Assembly (NCBI RefSeq): GCF_003432075.1
Contig: NZ_QWBU01000005.1
Location: forward strand, 124,001 to 188,000
Reading direction: 5' to 3'
Source: Shinella sp. WSJ-2
GTDB lineage: Bacteria; Pseudomonadota; Alphaproteobacteria; Rhizobiales; Rhizobiaceae
Length of the DNA stretch: 64,000 bases
Shown here in pieces: positions 1-7,934 of the stretch (position 1 is its first letter; every line of letters begins with the position of its first letter). The position numbers and the translations under genes are program-made. Below the pieces are notes generated by a model. The model ran no database searches. It saw only the letters and a program-made list of their open reading frames with translations, and was not told the DNA's origin.

Positions 1-319
1 TGAGCTTAGGCGTGAATTTTTCCACCGCTTCGGCAAACTCCTCGAGTCCGCCGGTCACATGGATGCCGTCGGCCTTCGCCCGACCCGCCACACGTGTATC
101 ACCAGCAACGAGCGCGGCAGCGCCGGCACGCTGGACAATTTCAACCAGCGCTTCCGCGTGCTTCTGGAACACGCCGTCATCTAGGCCGTATTGCGGAATG
201 ATCACCGAAGCGACGTCGCCGCCCTTCAGAGCGCCCTCAAGCATGGCGGTCCGCGCGGACAGGTCCTCGCCCTCGGGAAGGATCAGCACGAGACGGCAGC
301 GGTTATCGGCGTTGGACAT
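1..319 (-). CDS. ThiE-like thiamine phosphate synthase family protein, partial
   Basis: Only the N-terminal 106 codons are present; the gene continues past the left edge. The start is an ATG at 319 on the minus strand. The protein opens with a strand ending in RLVLILP, followed by GGDVASVI and a later VAGDTRVAGRAKADG segment. This fits the TIM-barrel ThiE/TenI fold, where the VAG(D/R)-A-KADG-H segment lines the phosphate/pyrimidine site. Such ThiE homologues couple the thiazole and pyrimidine halves of thiamine; rhizobial genomes carry a divergent copy of this kind. Catalysis cannot be judged because the C-terminal half is missing. It diverges from the TauE/SafE gene across 93 bp. Confidence 0.6.
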   Translation of the reverse strand, partial: MSNADNRCRLVLILPEGEDLSARTAMLEGALKGGDVASVIIPQYGLDDGVFQKHAEALVEIVQRAGAAALVAGDTRVAGRAKADGIHVTGGLEEFAEAVEKFTPKL

Positions 320-412
320 GGATGGGCACTTTCCTTGAATTGCGGCACTCTGGTCTCGTCATAACAGATCAAAGCGGATAGACGGAAGGACGAACAGGAT
401 CAATCACCTTCC

Positions 413-1183
413 ATGTCCATCGACCCCTCGATTTATTATGTCGCCATCCCCGCCGTGTTGCTGGTCGGCCTGACGAAGGGCGGCATGGGCGAAGCACTGG
501 CGCTGATGGGCGTGCCCTTGCTGGCCATGGCCGTGCCGCCGGTGCAGGCCGCCGCCATTCTTCTGCCGATCCTGGTGGTGATGGACTGCGTGTCGCTCTG
601 GATCTGGCGCGAACACAACAACCGCACGCTTCTGAAAATGCTGCTGCCCGGTGCACTCATCGGCATCGCTATCGGCTGGGCGACCTCGGCCTATGTGCCG
701 CGTGACGCGTTGCGCCTCATCATCGGCCTGATCACCGTGCTCTTCGTGCTACGCTATTTCTACAACACTTGGCGTGTCCGGCATGGTCACGTCATCGAGC
801 CGAAACCGCACCGGCTCATCCCCGCCGCTTTCTTCGGCACGCTGTCCGGCTATGGCAGCTTCGTGGCCCATGCAGGCGGCGCACCGTTTCAGGTCTACGG
901 CCTGCCGTTGAAGCTGCCGCCGCGCGACTATACCGGGGCTGCCGTCCGCTTCTTCGCCATTCTCAACGTCGTCAAGCTCGGCCCCTATTTCGCGCTGGGG
1001 CAACTCGACACGACCAATCTCACAATCTCGGCAACACTCGTGCCGCTCGCCATCGTCGCCACCGCCTTCGGCGGCTTCTTGGTCAAGCGCATGAAGCCGG
1101 ACGTTTTCTATCCCTTCATGTATTCCATGGCGCTGATCGCCGGTCTGAAGCTCGTCTATGACGGCGTATTGGCCCTTCTCTGA
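413..1183 (+). CDS. TauE/SafE family membrane permease (probable anion exporter)
   Basis: A 256-residue, very hydrophobic protein with about seven to eight predicted membrane segments. The first begins near residue 8 and contains LVGLTKGGMG, the glycine-rich signature of the TauE/SafE (DUF81) family. A related glycine-rich repeat lies mid-protein (GTLSGYGSFVAHAGGAPFQ), as expected from the internal duplication of this family. Characterised members export sulfite, sulfoacetate or other organosulfur anions across the inner membrane; substrate here is unknown. The length is normal. The ATG at 413 has only a weak purine tract upstream. No sulfur gene lies next to it, so context does not help. Confidence 0.8.
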   Translation: MSIDPSIYYVAIPAVLLVGLTKGGMGEALALMGVPLLAMAVPPVQAAAILLPILVVMDCVSLWIWREHNNRTLLKMLLPGALIGIAIGWATSAYVPRDALRLIIGLITVLFVLRYFYNTWRVRHGHVIEPKPHRLIPAAFFGTLSGYGSFVAHAGGAPFQVYGLPLKLPPRDYTGAAVRFFAILNVVKLGPYFALGQLDTTNLTISATLVPLAIVATAFGGFLVKRMKPDVFYPFMYSMALIAGLKLVYDGVLALL

Positions 1184-1245
1184 CGGCTTACTTCGCACCG
1201 CACAAAATACTTGCCGCACATGCTTCTTTGCCCTAGCGTTCGGCC

Positions 1246-1506
1246 ATGGCGCACCCAGACCCATTTGCTGCGATTGCCGATCCCAACCGCAGGTTCCTGC
1301 TGGAGGAGCTGCGTCGCGCTCCACGCACGGTCAACGAACTCTCCGAGGGCCTGCCGATCAGCCGCCCGGCGGTCTCCCAACACCTGAAGGCGCTGCTCGA
1401 TTCCAACCTGGTCAGCGTCAAAGCCGAGGGAACGAAGCGCATCTATGCCATCAATGCCAAGGGCTTCGACAGGCTCAATCTCTGGCTTGATCAATTCTGG
1501 TCGTGA
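1246..1506 (+). CDS. ArsR-type winged-helix transcriptional regulator, short form
   Basis: An 86-residue protein that is almost all winged helix-turn-helix. Helix PNRRFLLEEL, then ELSEGLPISRPAVSQHLKAL as the recognition segment, then a wing ending in TKRIYAINAKG. This is the layout of the ArsR/SmtB family members that usually sit beside SRPBCC (START-like) proteins. It has no Cys-containing metal site in the recognition helix, so a metal sensor is unlikely. It stops directly after LWLDQFWS, where most relatives run on for 15 to 25 more residues, and no SRPBCC partner follows. It lies 62 bp after the permease in the same direction. Target unknown. Confidence 0.8.
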   Translation: MAHPDPFAAIADPNRRFLLEELRRAPRTVNELSEGLPISRPAVSQHLKALLDSNLVSVKAEGTKRIYAINAKGFDRLNLWLDQFWS

Positions 1507-1692
1507 ACCCGCTGTGTCATTTTGAAATAGAACGCCCCGGCAGACCTTCCGATTTGCCAGGGCGTCATGACATCTATGATTTCGTTTTCGAAAGCGGTTT
1601 CGCGAAATGGGCTCCTACCCCGGTCCTCCCATACGGACCATCTGTTCCGCGACTTGCCTCCCTATAATTCCTTTGGAAAAATCCCTGTCGTT
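1507..1692. other. Short intergenic gap between convergent genes
   Basis: The 186 bp between the ArsR-type gene and the convergent DUF465 gene hold an imperfect stem, CGCCC and GGCA paired with TGCC and GGGCG around 1531-1564, that could end transcription of the regulator, although no T-run follows. An inverted TTTCG/CGAAA tract lies near 1578-1609. No coding signal seen. Confidence 0.35.
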
Positions 1693-1866
1693 TCAGTGAG
1701 CTGAGGAGCGAATGCGCTCGATCTCATCCTTGATGCGCAGCTTGCGACGCTTGATGTCTGCAATCGCATCATCACCCGAAGAGGGCTGCTTGATTGCAGC
1801 ATGCAGCTCTTCTTCAAGAGCAAAATGCTTCTTTTCCAGCGTAGCCAGGTGGGCCTCAATCGTCAT
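1693..1866 (-). CDS. YdcH-like DUF465 small helical protein
   Basis: A 57-residue protein made of a helical hairpin: LATLEKKHFALEEELHAA, a short turn with SSGDDA, then IADIKRRKLRIKDEIERI. The pattern of a charged first helix and a second helix with K-x-x-KL-x-(I/L)-KDE is the DUF465/YdcH signature. The start was set at the ATG at 1866, which has AGGAAGGAAC upstream; the reading frame stays open further back but without family similarity. Function of the family is not established. A paralogue is encoded divergently 214 bp away at 2081. Confidence 0.85.
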   Translation of the reverse strand: MTIEAHLATLEKKHFALEEELHAAIKQPSSGDDAIADIKRRKLRIKDEIERIRSSAH

Positions 1867-2080
1867 GTGACAGTTCCTTCCTTTTGCTTGCACCCGGTCA
1901 CTTGCGTGCCGGATGATCCAGGTTGCAACAAAGTCAGTGTGCCATGTCATTTTTCATTTGTCGAAGGCGAAAACGTGGCAAGGGATAACTTCCCGTTACC
2001 GGGGCTTTCGTGATAGGAGCAGGCTTATACAGACTGGGACAGGCGGGCGGACCGCTGCTCCCGACGACGGGGAATAGAGC
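1867..2080. promoter_or_regulatory. Divergent promoter region between two DUF465 genes
   Basis: These 214 bp separate two divergently oriented DUF465 paralogues and must carry promoters for both. The ribosome-binding purines AGGAAGGAAC (for the minus gene) and GGGGAATAGAGC (for the plus gene) are visible at the two ends. I see no convincing operator or coding sequence. Confidence 0.5.
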
Positions 2081-2284
2081 ATGGCAGATCAGGAACAGGC
2101 TGAATTGCGGCTTGCCGCCGCACGGCTTCGCCAGGAGCATGAAGACTACGATGCCGCCATCAACGCCATGATCCAGGTGGGCTGCGAAGCCCTCAAAATC
2201 CAGCGCATGAAGAAGAAGAAGCTGATCCTCAAGGACAAGCTTTCCAAGCTGGAAGACCAGATCATTCCCGATATCATCGCCTGA
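2081..2284 (+). CDS. YdcH-like DUF465 small helical protein (second copy)
   Basis: A 67-residue all-helical protein. The first helix (AELRLAAARLRQEHEDYDAAI) is followed by the family's characteristic lysine-rich second helix, ALKIQRMKKKKLILKDKLSKLEDQI. This matches DUF465/YdcH, a family abundant in alphaproteobacteria and without a known biochemical role. It differs strongly from the divergent copy at 1693, so it is not a recent duplication. It ends 15 bp before the TTG start of purE, so it may be co-transcribed with the purEK genes; DUF465 genes are often found upstream of purE in rhizobia. Confidence 0.85.
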   Translation: MADQEQAELRLAAARLRQEHEDYDAAINAMIQVGCEALKIQRMKKKKLILKDKLSKLEDQIIPDIIA

Positions 2285-2299
2285 ACCGGACGAGACGCC

Positions 2300-2803
2300 T
2301 TGGACACCACCGAAACGCCCCCCGTCGCCATCATCATGGGAAGCCAGTCCGACTGGGAGACGATGAAGAACGCCGCCGATACGCTCGATGCGCTTGGCGT
2401 GGATTACGAGGCCCGCATCATTTCGGCGCACCGCACGCCCGACAGGCTCTACAGCTTCGCCCGCGGCGCCAAGGCGGAAGGCTTCAAGATCATCATCGCC
2501 GGTGCCGGCGGTGCGGCCCATCTACCGGGCATGGCCGCGGCCATGACGCCGCTGCCCGTCTTCGGCGTGCCGGTCCAGTCGAAGGCACTCTCCGGCCAGG
2601 ACAGCCTCCTTTCCATCGTTCAGATGCCGGCCGGCATTCCCGTCGGTACGCTCGCCATCGGCCGGGCCGGCGCGGTCAATGCCGCGTTGCTCGCCGTCGC
2701 CGTGTTGGCGCTCAACGACCCCGAGCTCGCCCATCGCCTTGATGAATGGCGAGAGAGCCAGTCCAACGCCATCGCCGAATATCCCGTGGACGGCCCGCTA
2801 TGA
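2300..2803 (+). CDS. purE: N5-carboxyaminoimidazole ribonucleotide mutase
   Basis: A 167-residue class I PurE, which moves the carboxylate of N5-CAIR to C4 in de novo purine synthesis and works as an octamer in the cytosol. Signature blocks are MGSQSDW (residues 13-19), the SAHRTP loop (42-47) and [11 protein letters not shown] (68-78) followed by PVFGVPVQS. The start codon is TTG at 2300; no better ATG exists before the first conserved strand (VAIIMGS). The stop codon overlaps the start of purK (ATGA), so the two are translationally coupled. The order purE-purK is standard. Confidence 0.97.
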   Translation: MDTTETPPVAIIMGSQSDWETMKNAADTLDALGVDYEARIISAHRTPDRLYSFARGAKAEGFKIIIAGAGGAAHLPGMAAAMTPLPVFGVPVQSKALSGQDSLLSIVQMPAGIPVGTLAIGRAGAVNAALLAVAVLALNDPELAHRLDEWRESQSNAIAEYPVDGPL

Positions 2804-3858
2804 GCGCCCGCACCATCGGCATCATCGGCGGCGGCCAGCTCGGCCGCATGCTGGCCATGGCGGCCGCGCGCCTCAACCTGCGCACCGTCATCCTCGAACC
2901 GCAGGCCGATTGTCCGGCAGCTCAGGTCGCCAACGCTCAGATCGTCGCCGCCTATGACGACGCCGAGGCGCTCGCCGAGCTTGCCCGCATCTGCGATGTC
3001 GTAACCTACGAATTCGAGAACGTGCCCGTCGCCGCCGCCGCCGCGCTGGCCAAGGCCGTCCCGGTCTATCCGCCGTCGCGCGCGCTGGAGGTCTCGCAGG
3101 ACCGCCTCGTCGAAAAGAGCTTCATCCGCGATTGCGGCATCCTCACCGCCGACTTCGCCGCCGTCGACAGCCAGGCCGATCTTGAGGTGGCGCTCGACCG
3201 CTTCGGCGGCGTCGGCGTGTTGAAGACCCGCCGCCTCGGCTATGACGGCAAGGGCCAGCGCCTCTTCCGCTCTCCGGCCGAAAGCCGCGAAGGCGCCTTC
3301 GAGGCGCTGGGCGGCGTGCCGCTGATCCTCGAAAGCCTCGTGCCCTTCGAGCGCGAAGTGTCGATCATCGCCGCGCGCGACCGCGACGGCACCATCGCCT
3401 GCTACGACCCGGCCGAGAACGTCCATCTCAACGGCATCCTGCACACCTCGACGCTGCCGGCGAGCGTCAGTGAGGCGACGGCCGACCAGGCCCGCAAGGC
3501 GGCACGCGCCATCCTCGACAGCCTCGGCTATGTCGGCGTCATCGGCGTGGAATTCTTCGTGCTGCCGGATGGCGGGCTCGTTGCCAACGAGATCGCACCG
3601 CGCGTACACAATTCCGGCCACTGGACGGAGGCGGCCTGCGTCGTCTCGCAGTTCGAGCAGCATATCCGCGCCGTTGCCGGCCACACGCTCGGCGATCCGC
3701 GCCGTCATTCGGACTGTGTGATGCAGAATCTGATCGGCGACGACATCGATGACGTGCCCGCCTGGCTTGCCAAGCCCGGCGTACTCGTCCACCTCTACGG
3801 CAAGACGGAAGCCCGACCGGGCCGCAAGATGGGGCATATTACCCAGGTTTTCGGCTGA
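2800..3858 (+). CDS. purK: N5-carboxyaminoimidazole ribonucleotide synthase
   Basis: A 352-residue ATP-grasp enzyme that carboxylates AIR with ATP and bicarbonate to give N5-CAIR, the PurE substrate. The N-terminal pre-ATP-grasp Rossmann-like segment has [11 protein letters not shown] (residues 7-17). The middle shows [13 protein letters not shown], the ATP-binding glycine loop, and later [28 protein letters not shown], which supplies metal- and ADP-binding residues. The ATG at 2800 overlaps the purE stop by four bases. Length and domain order are normal. An intrinsic terminator follows about 95 bp downstream. Confidence 0.97.
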   Translation: MSARTIGIIGGGQLGRMLAMAAARLNLRTVILEPQADCPAAQVANAQIVAAYDDAEALAELARICDVVTYEFENVPVAAAAALAKAVPVYPPSRALEVSQDRLVEKSFIRDCGILTADFAAVDSQADLEVALDRFGGVGVLKTRRLGYDGKGQRLFRSPAESREGAFEALGGVPLILESLVPFEREVSIIAARDRDGTIACYDPAENVHLNGILHTSTLPASVSEATADQARKAARAILDSLGYVGVIGVEFFVLPDGGLVANEIAPRVHNSGHWTEAACVVSQFEQHIRAVAGHTLGDPRRHSDCVMQNLIGDDIDDVPAWLAKPGVLVHLYGKTEARPGRKMGHITQVFG

Positions 3859-3906
3859 AACGGACTGGAAAACCAGACACAGCGGCGGAAAACCCGCCGC
3901 CTATGG

Positions 3907-3935
3907 TTGACAGCGCAAATGTCCCGGGTTACATG
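3907..3935 (+). promoter_or_regulatory. Candidate promoter upstream of rpmJ
   Basis: A perfect consensus -35 hexamer, TTGACA (3907-3912), is followed after 17 bp by TACATG (3930-3935), a partial match to a -10 box. It is the best promoter-like pair ahead of rpmJ. The predicted start site, near 3942, falls just upstream of the terminator-like hairpin at 3953, which makes its role unclear. Confidence 0.4.
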
Positions 3936-3952
3936 CCTGCCCAACGTGAAAG

Positions 3953-3975
3953 CGCGCCCGAAACGGCGCGTTTTT
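3953..3975 (+). terminator. Intrinsic terminator after purEK
   Basis: CGCGCC (3953-3958) pairs with GGCGCG (3965-3970) across a six-base loop and is followed at once by five T residues. It is placed to end the purEK transcript. A weaker stem (GCGGCGG/CCGCCGC, 3882-3900) precedes it without a T-run. Confidence 0.75.
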
Positions 3976-4028
3976 GATTGAAGAAATCCGGCGAACTCGT
4001 GTCGCCCTGCAATACGCGGATCGAAAAC

Positions 4029-4154
4029 ATGAAGATCAAGAATTCGCTCAAGTCGCTCAAGGCTCGCCACCGCGAAAACCGCCTCGTTCGCCGCAAGGGC
4101 CGCATCTACATCATCAACAAGCAGAACCCGCGCTTCAAGGCTCGTCAGGGCTGA
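4029..4154 (+). CDS. rpmJ: 50S ribosomal protein L36 (cysteine-free type)
   Basis: A 41-residue, highly basic protein beginning [14 protein letters not shown] and ending NPRFKARQG. This is the zinc-independent L36 variant of alphaproteobacteria: the CxxC zinc ligands of the classical L36 are absent and the C-terminus is extended. L36 is the smallest protein of the large ribosomal subunit and binds 23S rRNA. The gene stands alone, as usual for this paralogue. It is followed by two inverted repeats, the second of which is terminator-like and overlaps the next start codon. Confidence 0.97.
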   Translation: MKIKNSLKSLKARHRENRLVRRKGRIYIINKQNPRFKARQG

Positions 4155-4217
4155 TACGGCGTCGCGGTTGCCTGTCCCGTCAGGGACAGCGTTGATCGAG
4201 AAATACAATTGAAGTTG

Positions 4218-4255
4218 AGCGCATGGCGGTTTACCATAACCGCCATGCGCTTTTT
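4218..4255 (+). terminator. Strong terminator-like hairpin after rpmJ, overlapping next start codon
   Basis: A perfect 13-bp stem (4219-4231 with 4238-4250), extendable by one A-T pair, closes a six-base loop and is followed by TTTTT (4251-4255). It looks like a rho-independent terminator for rpmJ. The right arm contains the ATG at 4245 chosen as the start of the TPR protein. A smaller stem, CTGTCCC/GGGACAG at 4172-4189, lies just upstream. Confidence 0.8.
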
Positions 4256-4853
4256 CATGCTTTCCGCACTTTGCCTTCCCCTTGCTTTCGCCATGGCTGC
4301 GCCCTCCGCCGCCTTCGCGCAAGCCGCAGACAAGGCTTCGCTCGACAAGACGTCCGGTGCCTTCACCACGCAAGCGCAGCGGTTGGACAAGCTGTTCGGT
4401 GACCTGAAGCGCGAGGCCGACCCGGATGCAGCGACTGGCATCGCCAACCAGATTCGCCGCGAATGGCAGGATTCCGGCAGCGCGACCATCAACCTCCTGA
4501 TCCAGTGGGCCGACAAGGCCATGACGGACGACAAGAATGCCGCGGCGCTCGATTTCCTCGATGAAGCGATCCGCCTGAGGCCCGACTATGTCGAGGGCTG
4601 GAACCGCCGCGCGACGCTGCATTTCAAGATGGGCAACTATCGCAAATCGATGTCCGACATAAACCAGGTGCTGAAGATCGAACCCCGCCACTTCGGCGCG
4701 CTCGCCGGCATGGCCGCGATTCTCTCCCAGACCGGCCGCGACGAACTGGCCATGAAGGCCTGGGAACGCTTCCTCGATATCTACCCGACCGAACGGCAGG
4801 CACAGAAGGAAATGGGCGACCTCGCGGAAAAGCTGACCGGCCAGCGCACCTGA
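4245..4853 (+). CDS. Periplasmic tetratricopeptide repeat protein
   Basis: A 202-residue protein with a signal peptide (hydrophobic stretch about residues 3-20, cleavage likely after AAFA). The mature part carries two or three TPR-like helix pairs: AALDFLDEAIRLRPDYVEGWNRRAT, then YRKSMSDINQVLKIEPRHFGALAGMA, then ELAMKAWERFLDIYPT. TPRs mediate protein contacts; the partner is not known. The ATG at 4245 gives a good signal peptide; a TTG at 4209 would add a charged extension. The start lies inside the right arm of a terminator-like hairpin, so read-through from rpmJ could present it poorly to ribosomes. Confidence 0.75.
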   Translation: MRFFMLSALCLPLAFAMAAPSAAFAQAADKASLDKTSGAFTTQAQRLDKLFGDLKREADPDAATGIANQIRREWQDSGSATINLLIQWADKAMTDDKNAAALDFLDEAIRLRPDYVEGWNRRATLHFKMGNYRKSMSDINQVLKIEPRHFGALAGMAAILSQTGRDELAMKAWERFLDIYPTERQAQKEMGDLAEKLTGQRT

Positions 4854-4925
4854 TTCCCATTCGGGTGAACCGGCATGGCGCCACCTGCGTAGACCAGCTA
4901 TCTCCATCGTCGACCGGACCTTTCC

Positions 4926-5954
4926 TTGCCCTCCCCGCTCCGCCTCATGCTGACAGCCCTTCTCGCCGCTCCCTTCGCCATCGCACTCGCCGGCTACACC
5001 TTCACGGCGTGGAAGGCCCGCACGATCGAGCAGCAGTTTCCCAATGTCGGCGAGCTGATCGACGTCGGCGGCTTTCGCATGAACAGCGTGCTGGTCCCGG
5101 CGGGCGACAAGGCCGACCTGCCGCCACTCGTCTTCATCCACGGCGCAAGCGGCAACCTGCGCGACCAGATGCATGCCTTCCGCGCGAAACTGGAAGGGCG
5201 TGCGACCCTGCTCTTCGTCGATCGGCCGGGCCACGGCTACTCCGAGCGCGGGGGGCCGGAAAATGCCTGGCCGGACGGGCAAGCCAACGCCATTGCCCGC
5301 CTGATGGAAAAGCGCGGCATCGACAAGGCGATCATCGTTGCCCATTCGTTCGGCGGCGCGATTGCCGCAAGCTTTGCGCTGGAGCACCCGGAAAAGACCG
5401 CCGGCCTGCTGTTCCTCGCCCCGGCAACCCATCCCTGGCCGGGCGGCGTCGACTGGTATTACGATCTCGCTAGAGCGCCTTTTGTCGGCTGGCTGTTCAC
5501 GCGCATCGTCGCCCTACCGGTTGGCCTGTCGCGCATCGACAGCGGCACCCGTTTCGTCTTTGCCCCCAACCCGCGCCCGGACGACTACATCGAAGCGACC
5601 GCACCCGCCCTCGTGCTGCGTCCCGCCGCCTTCCGCAACAATGCCACCGACGTCGCCAATCTCCTGGACTACGTTCGCCGCATGCAGCCGCGCTATCCCG
5701 AGATCCGGGCACAGACGATAATCGTCACCGGCGACACGGACGGCGTGGTCTATGAGGAAATCCATTCACGCGGGCTGGCGCGCGACATCGCGGGATCGGA
5801 GCTCGTCTGGATACACAATCTCGGCCACAAACCGGATTACGTGGTGACGGATCTTGCCGTCGAGGCGCTCGAGAAGATCGCGGGCGCAAAACGCGACCTC
5901 CAGGAATCAGCAAGGCGGGCCGAAGCCCGCCTTGCGAAGGATCACGAGAAGTAG
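4926..5954 (+). CDS. Membrane-anchored alpha/beta hydrolase
   Basis: A 342-residue alpha/beta-hydrolase-fold protein with an N-terminal hydrophobic segment (about residues 8-25) that likely anchors it to the inner membrane, catalytic domain outside. Fold marks are PLVFIHGASGN (oxyanion HG), VDRPGHGYSE, the nucleophile elbow AHSFGG, the acid in VTGDTDGVV and a late histidine in NLGHKPDY. Specificity is not predictable. The start is TTG at 4926; an ATG seven codons later would shorten the leader only slightly. Its last codons contain a long GC hairpin that may terminate the transcript ahead of the convergent pyk gene. Confidence 0.8.
   Translation: MPSPLRLMLTALLAAPFAIALAGYTFTAWKARTIEQQFPNVGELIDVGGFRMNSVLVPAGDKADLPPLVFIHGASGNLRDQMHAFRAKLEGRATLLFVDRPGHGYSERGGPENAWPDGQANAIARLMEKRGIDKAIIVAHSFGGAIAASFALEHPEKTAGLLFLAPATHPWPGGVDWYYDLARAPFVGWLFTRIVALPVGLSRIDSGTRFVFAPNPRPDDYIEATAPALVLRPAAFRNNATDVANLLDYVRRMQPRYPEIRAQTIIVTGDTDGVVYEEIHSRGLARDIAGSELVWIHNLGHKPDYVVTDLAVEALEKIAGAKRDLQESARRAEARLAKDHEK
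5910..5935 (+). terminator. GC hairpin inside the 3' end of the hydrolase gene
   Basis: GCAAGGCGGGC (5910-5920) pairs perfectly with GCCCGCCTTGC (5925-5935) around a stable CGAA tetraloop. It lies in the last codons of the hydrolase and only 26 bp before the convergent pyk stop. No T-run follows, so it may act as a barrier or RNA 3' end stabiliser rather than a classic terminator. Confidence 0.45.
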
Positions 5955-5961
5955 CGCAGCC

Positions 5962-7401
5962 TCAGACGCCGCTGACGCCGTCGGCGCCGATATAGGCGAT
6001 GCGCAGCATGTTCGTGCCGCCGGGGGTACGCAGCGGCACGCCGGCCGAGATGATGATGCGGTCGCCCGGCTTGCCGAATTCTTCCGTCACGACGATGCGG
6101 CAGGCGCGGTTCACCATGTCGTCGAGGTCTTCCGCATCGCCGGTGACGACGCAGTGCAGGCCCCAGACGACCGAGAGACGGCGCGCCGTCTCGATGACCG
6201 GCGACAGCGCCAGGATCGGCACTTCCGGCCGCTCGCGCGCGGCGCGCAGGCCCGTCGTGCCCGACGAGGTGTAACAGACGATGGCCGCAAGCTTCAGCGT
6301 CTCGGCGATCTGGTGAGCGGCAAGCGAGATGGCATCGGCGCCGGTCGCTTCCGGCGGCGTGCGCTGGGCGTAGATGATGCCCGGATAGTGCGGGTCGCGC
6401 TCAACCTTGCTGGCGATGGAGGCCATGGTGGAGACGGCTTCGACCGGATAGGCACCCGAGGCGGATTCGGCCGACAACATGACGGCGTCAGCGCCTTCGA
6501 AGACGGCCGTCGCGACGTCGGACACTTCGGCGCGGGTCGGGACGGGCGCCGAAATCATTGATTCCAGCATCTGGGTGGCAACGACGACCGGCTTGCCGGC
6601 GCGGCGGCAGGCACGGATGAGCTGCTTCTGCAGGCCCGGAACGGCCTCCAGCGGCATTTCCACGCCGAGGTCGCCACGCGCGACCATCAGGGCGTCCGAG
6701 AGGTCGATGATCTCGTCGATCCGCTCGATGGCCTGCGGCTTTTCGATCTTCGACATCAGGCCGACGCGGCCGCGCGAAATCTTGCGCACTTCGGCCAGGT
6801 CTTCCGGGCGCTGGATGAAGGACAGCGCCACCCAGTCGACGCTGCCGGTCGCAAGCACCGCATCGAGGTCGATGCGGTCCTTCTCCGTCAGCGCGCCGAC
6901 CGGAAGCAGCGTGTCGGGCAGGCTGACGCCCTTGCGGTCGGAGATCTTGGTGCCCGAAACGACCGTGCAGACGATCGACTTGCCGTCGGATTTTTCGGCG
7001 CGCAGGTGCAACTTGCCGTCGTCGATCAGCAGGCGATCGCCCGCCTTCACCGCTTCGAGAATTTCCGGATGGGGCAGGAAGACGCGGCTGTTGTCGCCGG
7101 GCTCATCCTTGCTGTCGAGCGTGAAGGTCTGGCCGGGCTTCAGCTCTTCCGAACCGTTGGCGAACTTGCCGACGCGCAGCTTCGGCCCCTGAAGATCGGC
7201 GAGAATGCCGATGGGACGGCCGCAGCGGGCCTCGACAGCGCGGATGCGGCTGATCAGCGTGCGCATCACGTCGTGGCTAGCGTGGCTCATATTGATGCGG
7301 AACAGATCTGCGCCCGCCTCATGCAGCTTCTGGATCATCTGCTCGTCGGAGGATGCGGGTCCGAGCGTGGCGAGGATTTTGGCTCTTCTGTTCCGTCTCA
7401 T
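5962..7401 (-). CDS. pyk: Pyruvate kinase
   Basis: A 479-residue enzyme that converts phosphoenolpyruvate and ADP to pyruvate and ATP, the last step of glycolysis. It shows the N-terminal barrel strand KILATLGPAS, RINMSHAS, the Lys-containing catalytic block MSKIEKPQAIERIDEII, VARGDLGVE and the KPVVVATQMLESM segment, then the C-terminal allosteric domain (VCYTSSGTTGLRAARERP). Length is typical of type II bacterial enzymes. Its start codon shares one base with the stop of the upstream DUF1036 gene (TGATG), so they form a coupled operon. Confidence 0.97.
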   Translation of the reverse strand: MRRNRRAKILATLGPASSDEQMIQKLHEAGADLFRINMSHASHDVMRTLISRIRAVEARCGRPIGILADLQGPKLRVGKFANGSEELKPGQTFTLDSKDEPGDNSRVFLPHPEILEAVKAGDRLLIDDGKLHLRAEKSDGKSIVCTVVSGTKISDRKGVSLPDTLLPVGALTEKDRIDLDAVLATGSVDWVALSFIQRPEDLAEVRKISRGRVGLMSKIEKPQAIERIDEIIDLSDALMVARGDLGVEMPLEAVPGLQKQLIRACRRAGKPVVVATQMLESMISAPVPTRAEVSDVATAVFEGADAVMLSAESASGAYPVEAVSTMASIASKVERDPHYPGIIYAQRTPPEATGADAISLAAHQIAETLKLAAIVCYTSSGTTGLRAARERPEVPILALSPVIETARRLSVVWGLHCVVTGDAEDLDDMVNRACRIVVTEEFGKPGDRIIISAGVPLRTPGGTNMLRIAYIGADGVSGV

Positions 7402-7934
7402 CAGTTCTGGCTTTCCTGGGTGCCTGGCGTATCGGAGAGCTGCACCATCCAGCTCCCCTGTCGGCCCGTGTCATATTCCTTGAAGCCCATGCGCTGGAAA
7501 CCGCGGGCAAAGCAGTCCTGCACGCCGGTGATCTTGAACTCGTTCTCGGCGACGCACATGTTGACGTCGCCGGTCCAGCGTCCGCCGCGGGCGGCATCTT
7601 CGGCATAAAGATAGTAGTAACGCGACTGCAACTCGCCCTCGATCAGCGTGGCGCAGGTCGTGGCCGGCACCTGCCACCAGCCCTCTGTCATCCAGCCTTC
7701 CTTGGCGCGATAGCCGATGGCGACGCCGACGAGGTTCTGCGTGCCGTTACAGACACGGAACTCGGCTTTCGCCTCATTGGGCAGGGAAAGGGCGAGAAAG
7801 CCCGCAATAGTGAAAAGGCCAGCCTGGAGAAGGCGCGTGGCTTTCGGGACGAAGGGGCTGTGGCTCTTGGCTCGCACGGCTTCCAATGGAACTCCGTTGA
7901 TTTGAATATGCGCTTTCTTGCGACGGCGGGGCAT
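7401..7934 (-). CDS. DUF1036 domain secreted/membrane protein
   Basis: A 177-residue protein with a basic N-terminus, one hydrophobic segment (LLQAGLFTIAGFLALSL) and a mature part matching DUF1036: FRVCNGTQNLVGVAIGYRAKEGW, then GWWQVPATTCATLI and a C-terminal region with paired cysteines (NMCVAENEF, VQDCFARGF). Four conserved Cys suggest disulfides and an extracytoplasmic location. The family is common in alphaproteobacteria and functionally undefined. The ATG at 7934 was chosen over an upstream in-frame TTG at 7943. It is directly coupled to pyk, an arrangement often seen in Rhizobiaceae. Confidence 0.85.
   Translation of the reverse strand: MPRRRKKAHIQINGVPLEAVRAKSHSPFVPKATRLLQAGLFTIAGFLALSLPNEAKAEFRVCNGTQNLVGVAIGYRAKEGWMTEGWWQVPATTCATLIEGELQSRYYYLYAEDAARGGRWTGDVNMCVAENEFKITGVQDCFARGFQRMGFKEYDTGRQGSWMVQLSDTPGTQESQN

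Noticed and set aside
3795..5432. A 545-codon minus-strand frame spanning purK end, rpmJ and the TPR gene
   Set aside because: It would overlap three well-supported genes on the other strand and shows only low-complexity composition.
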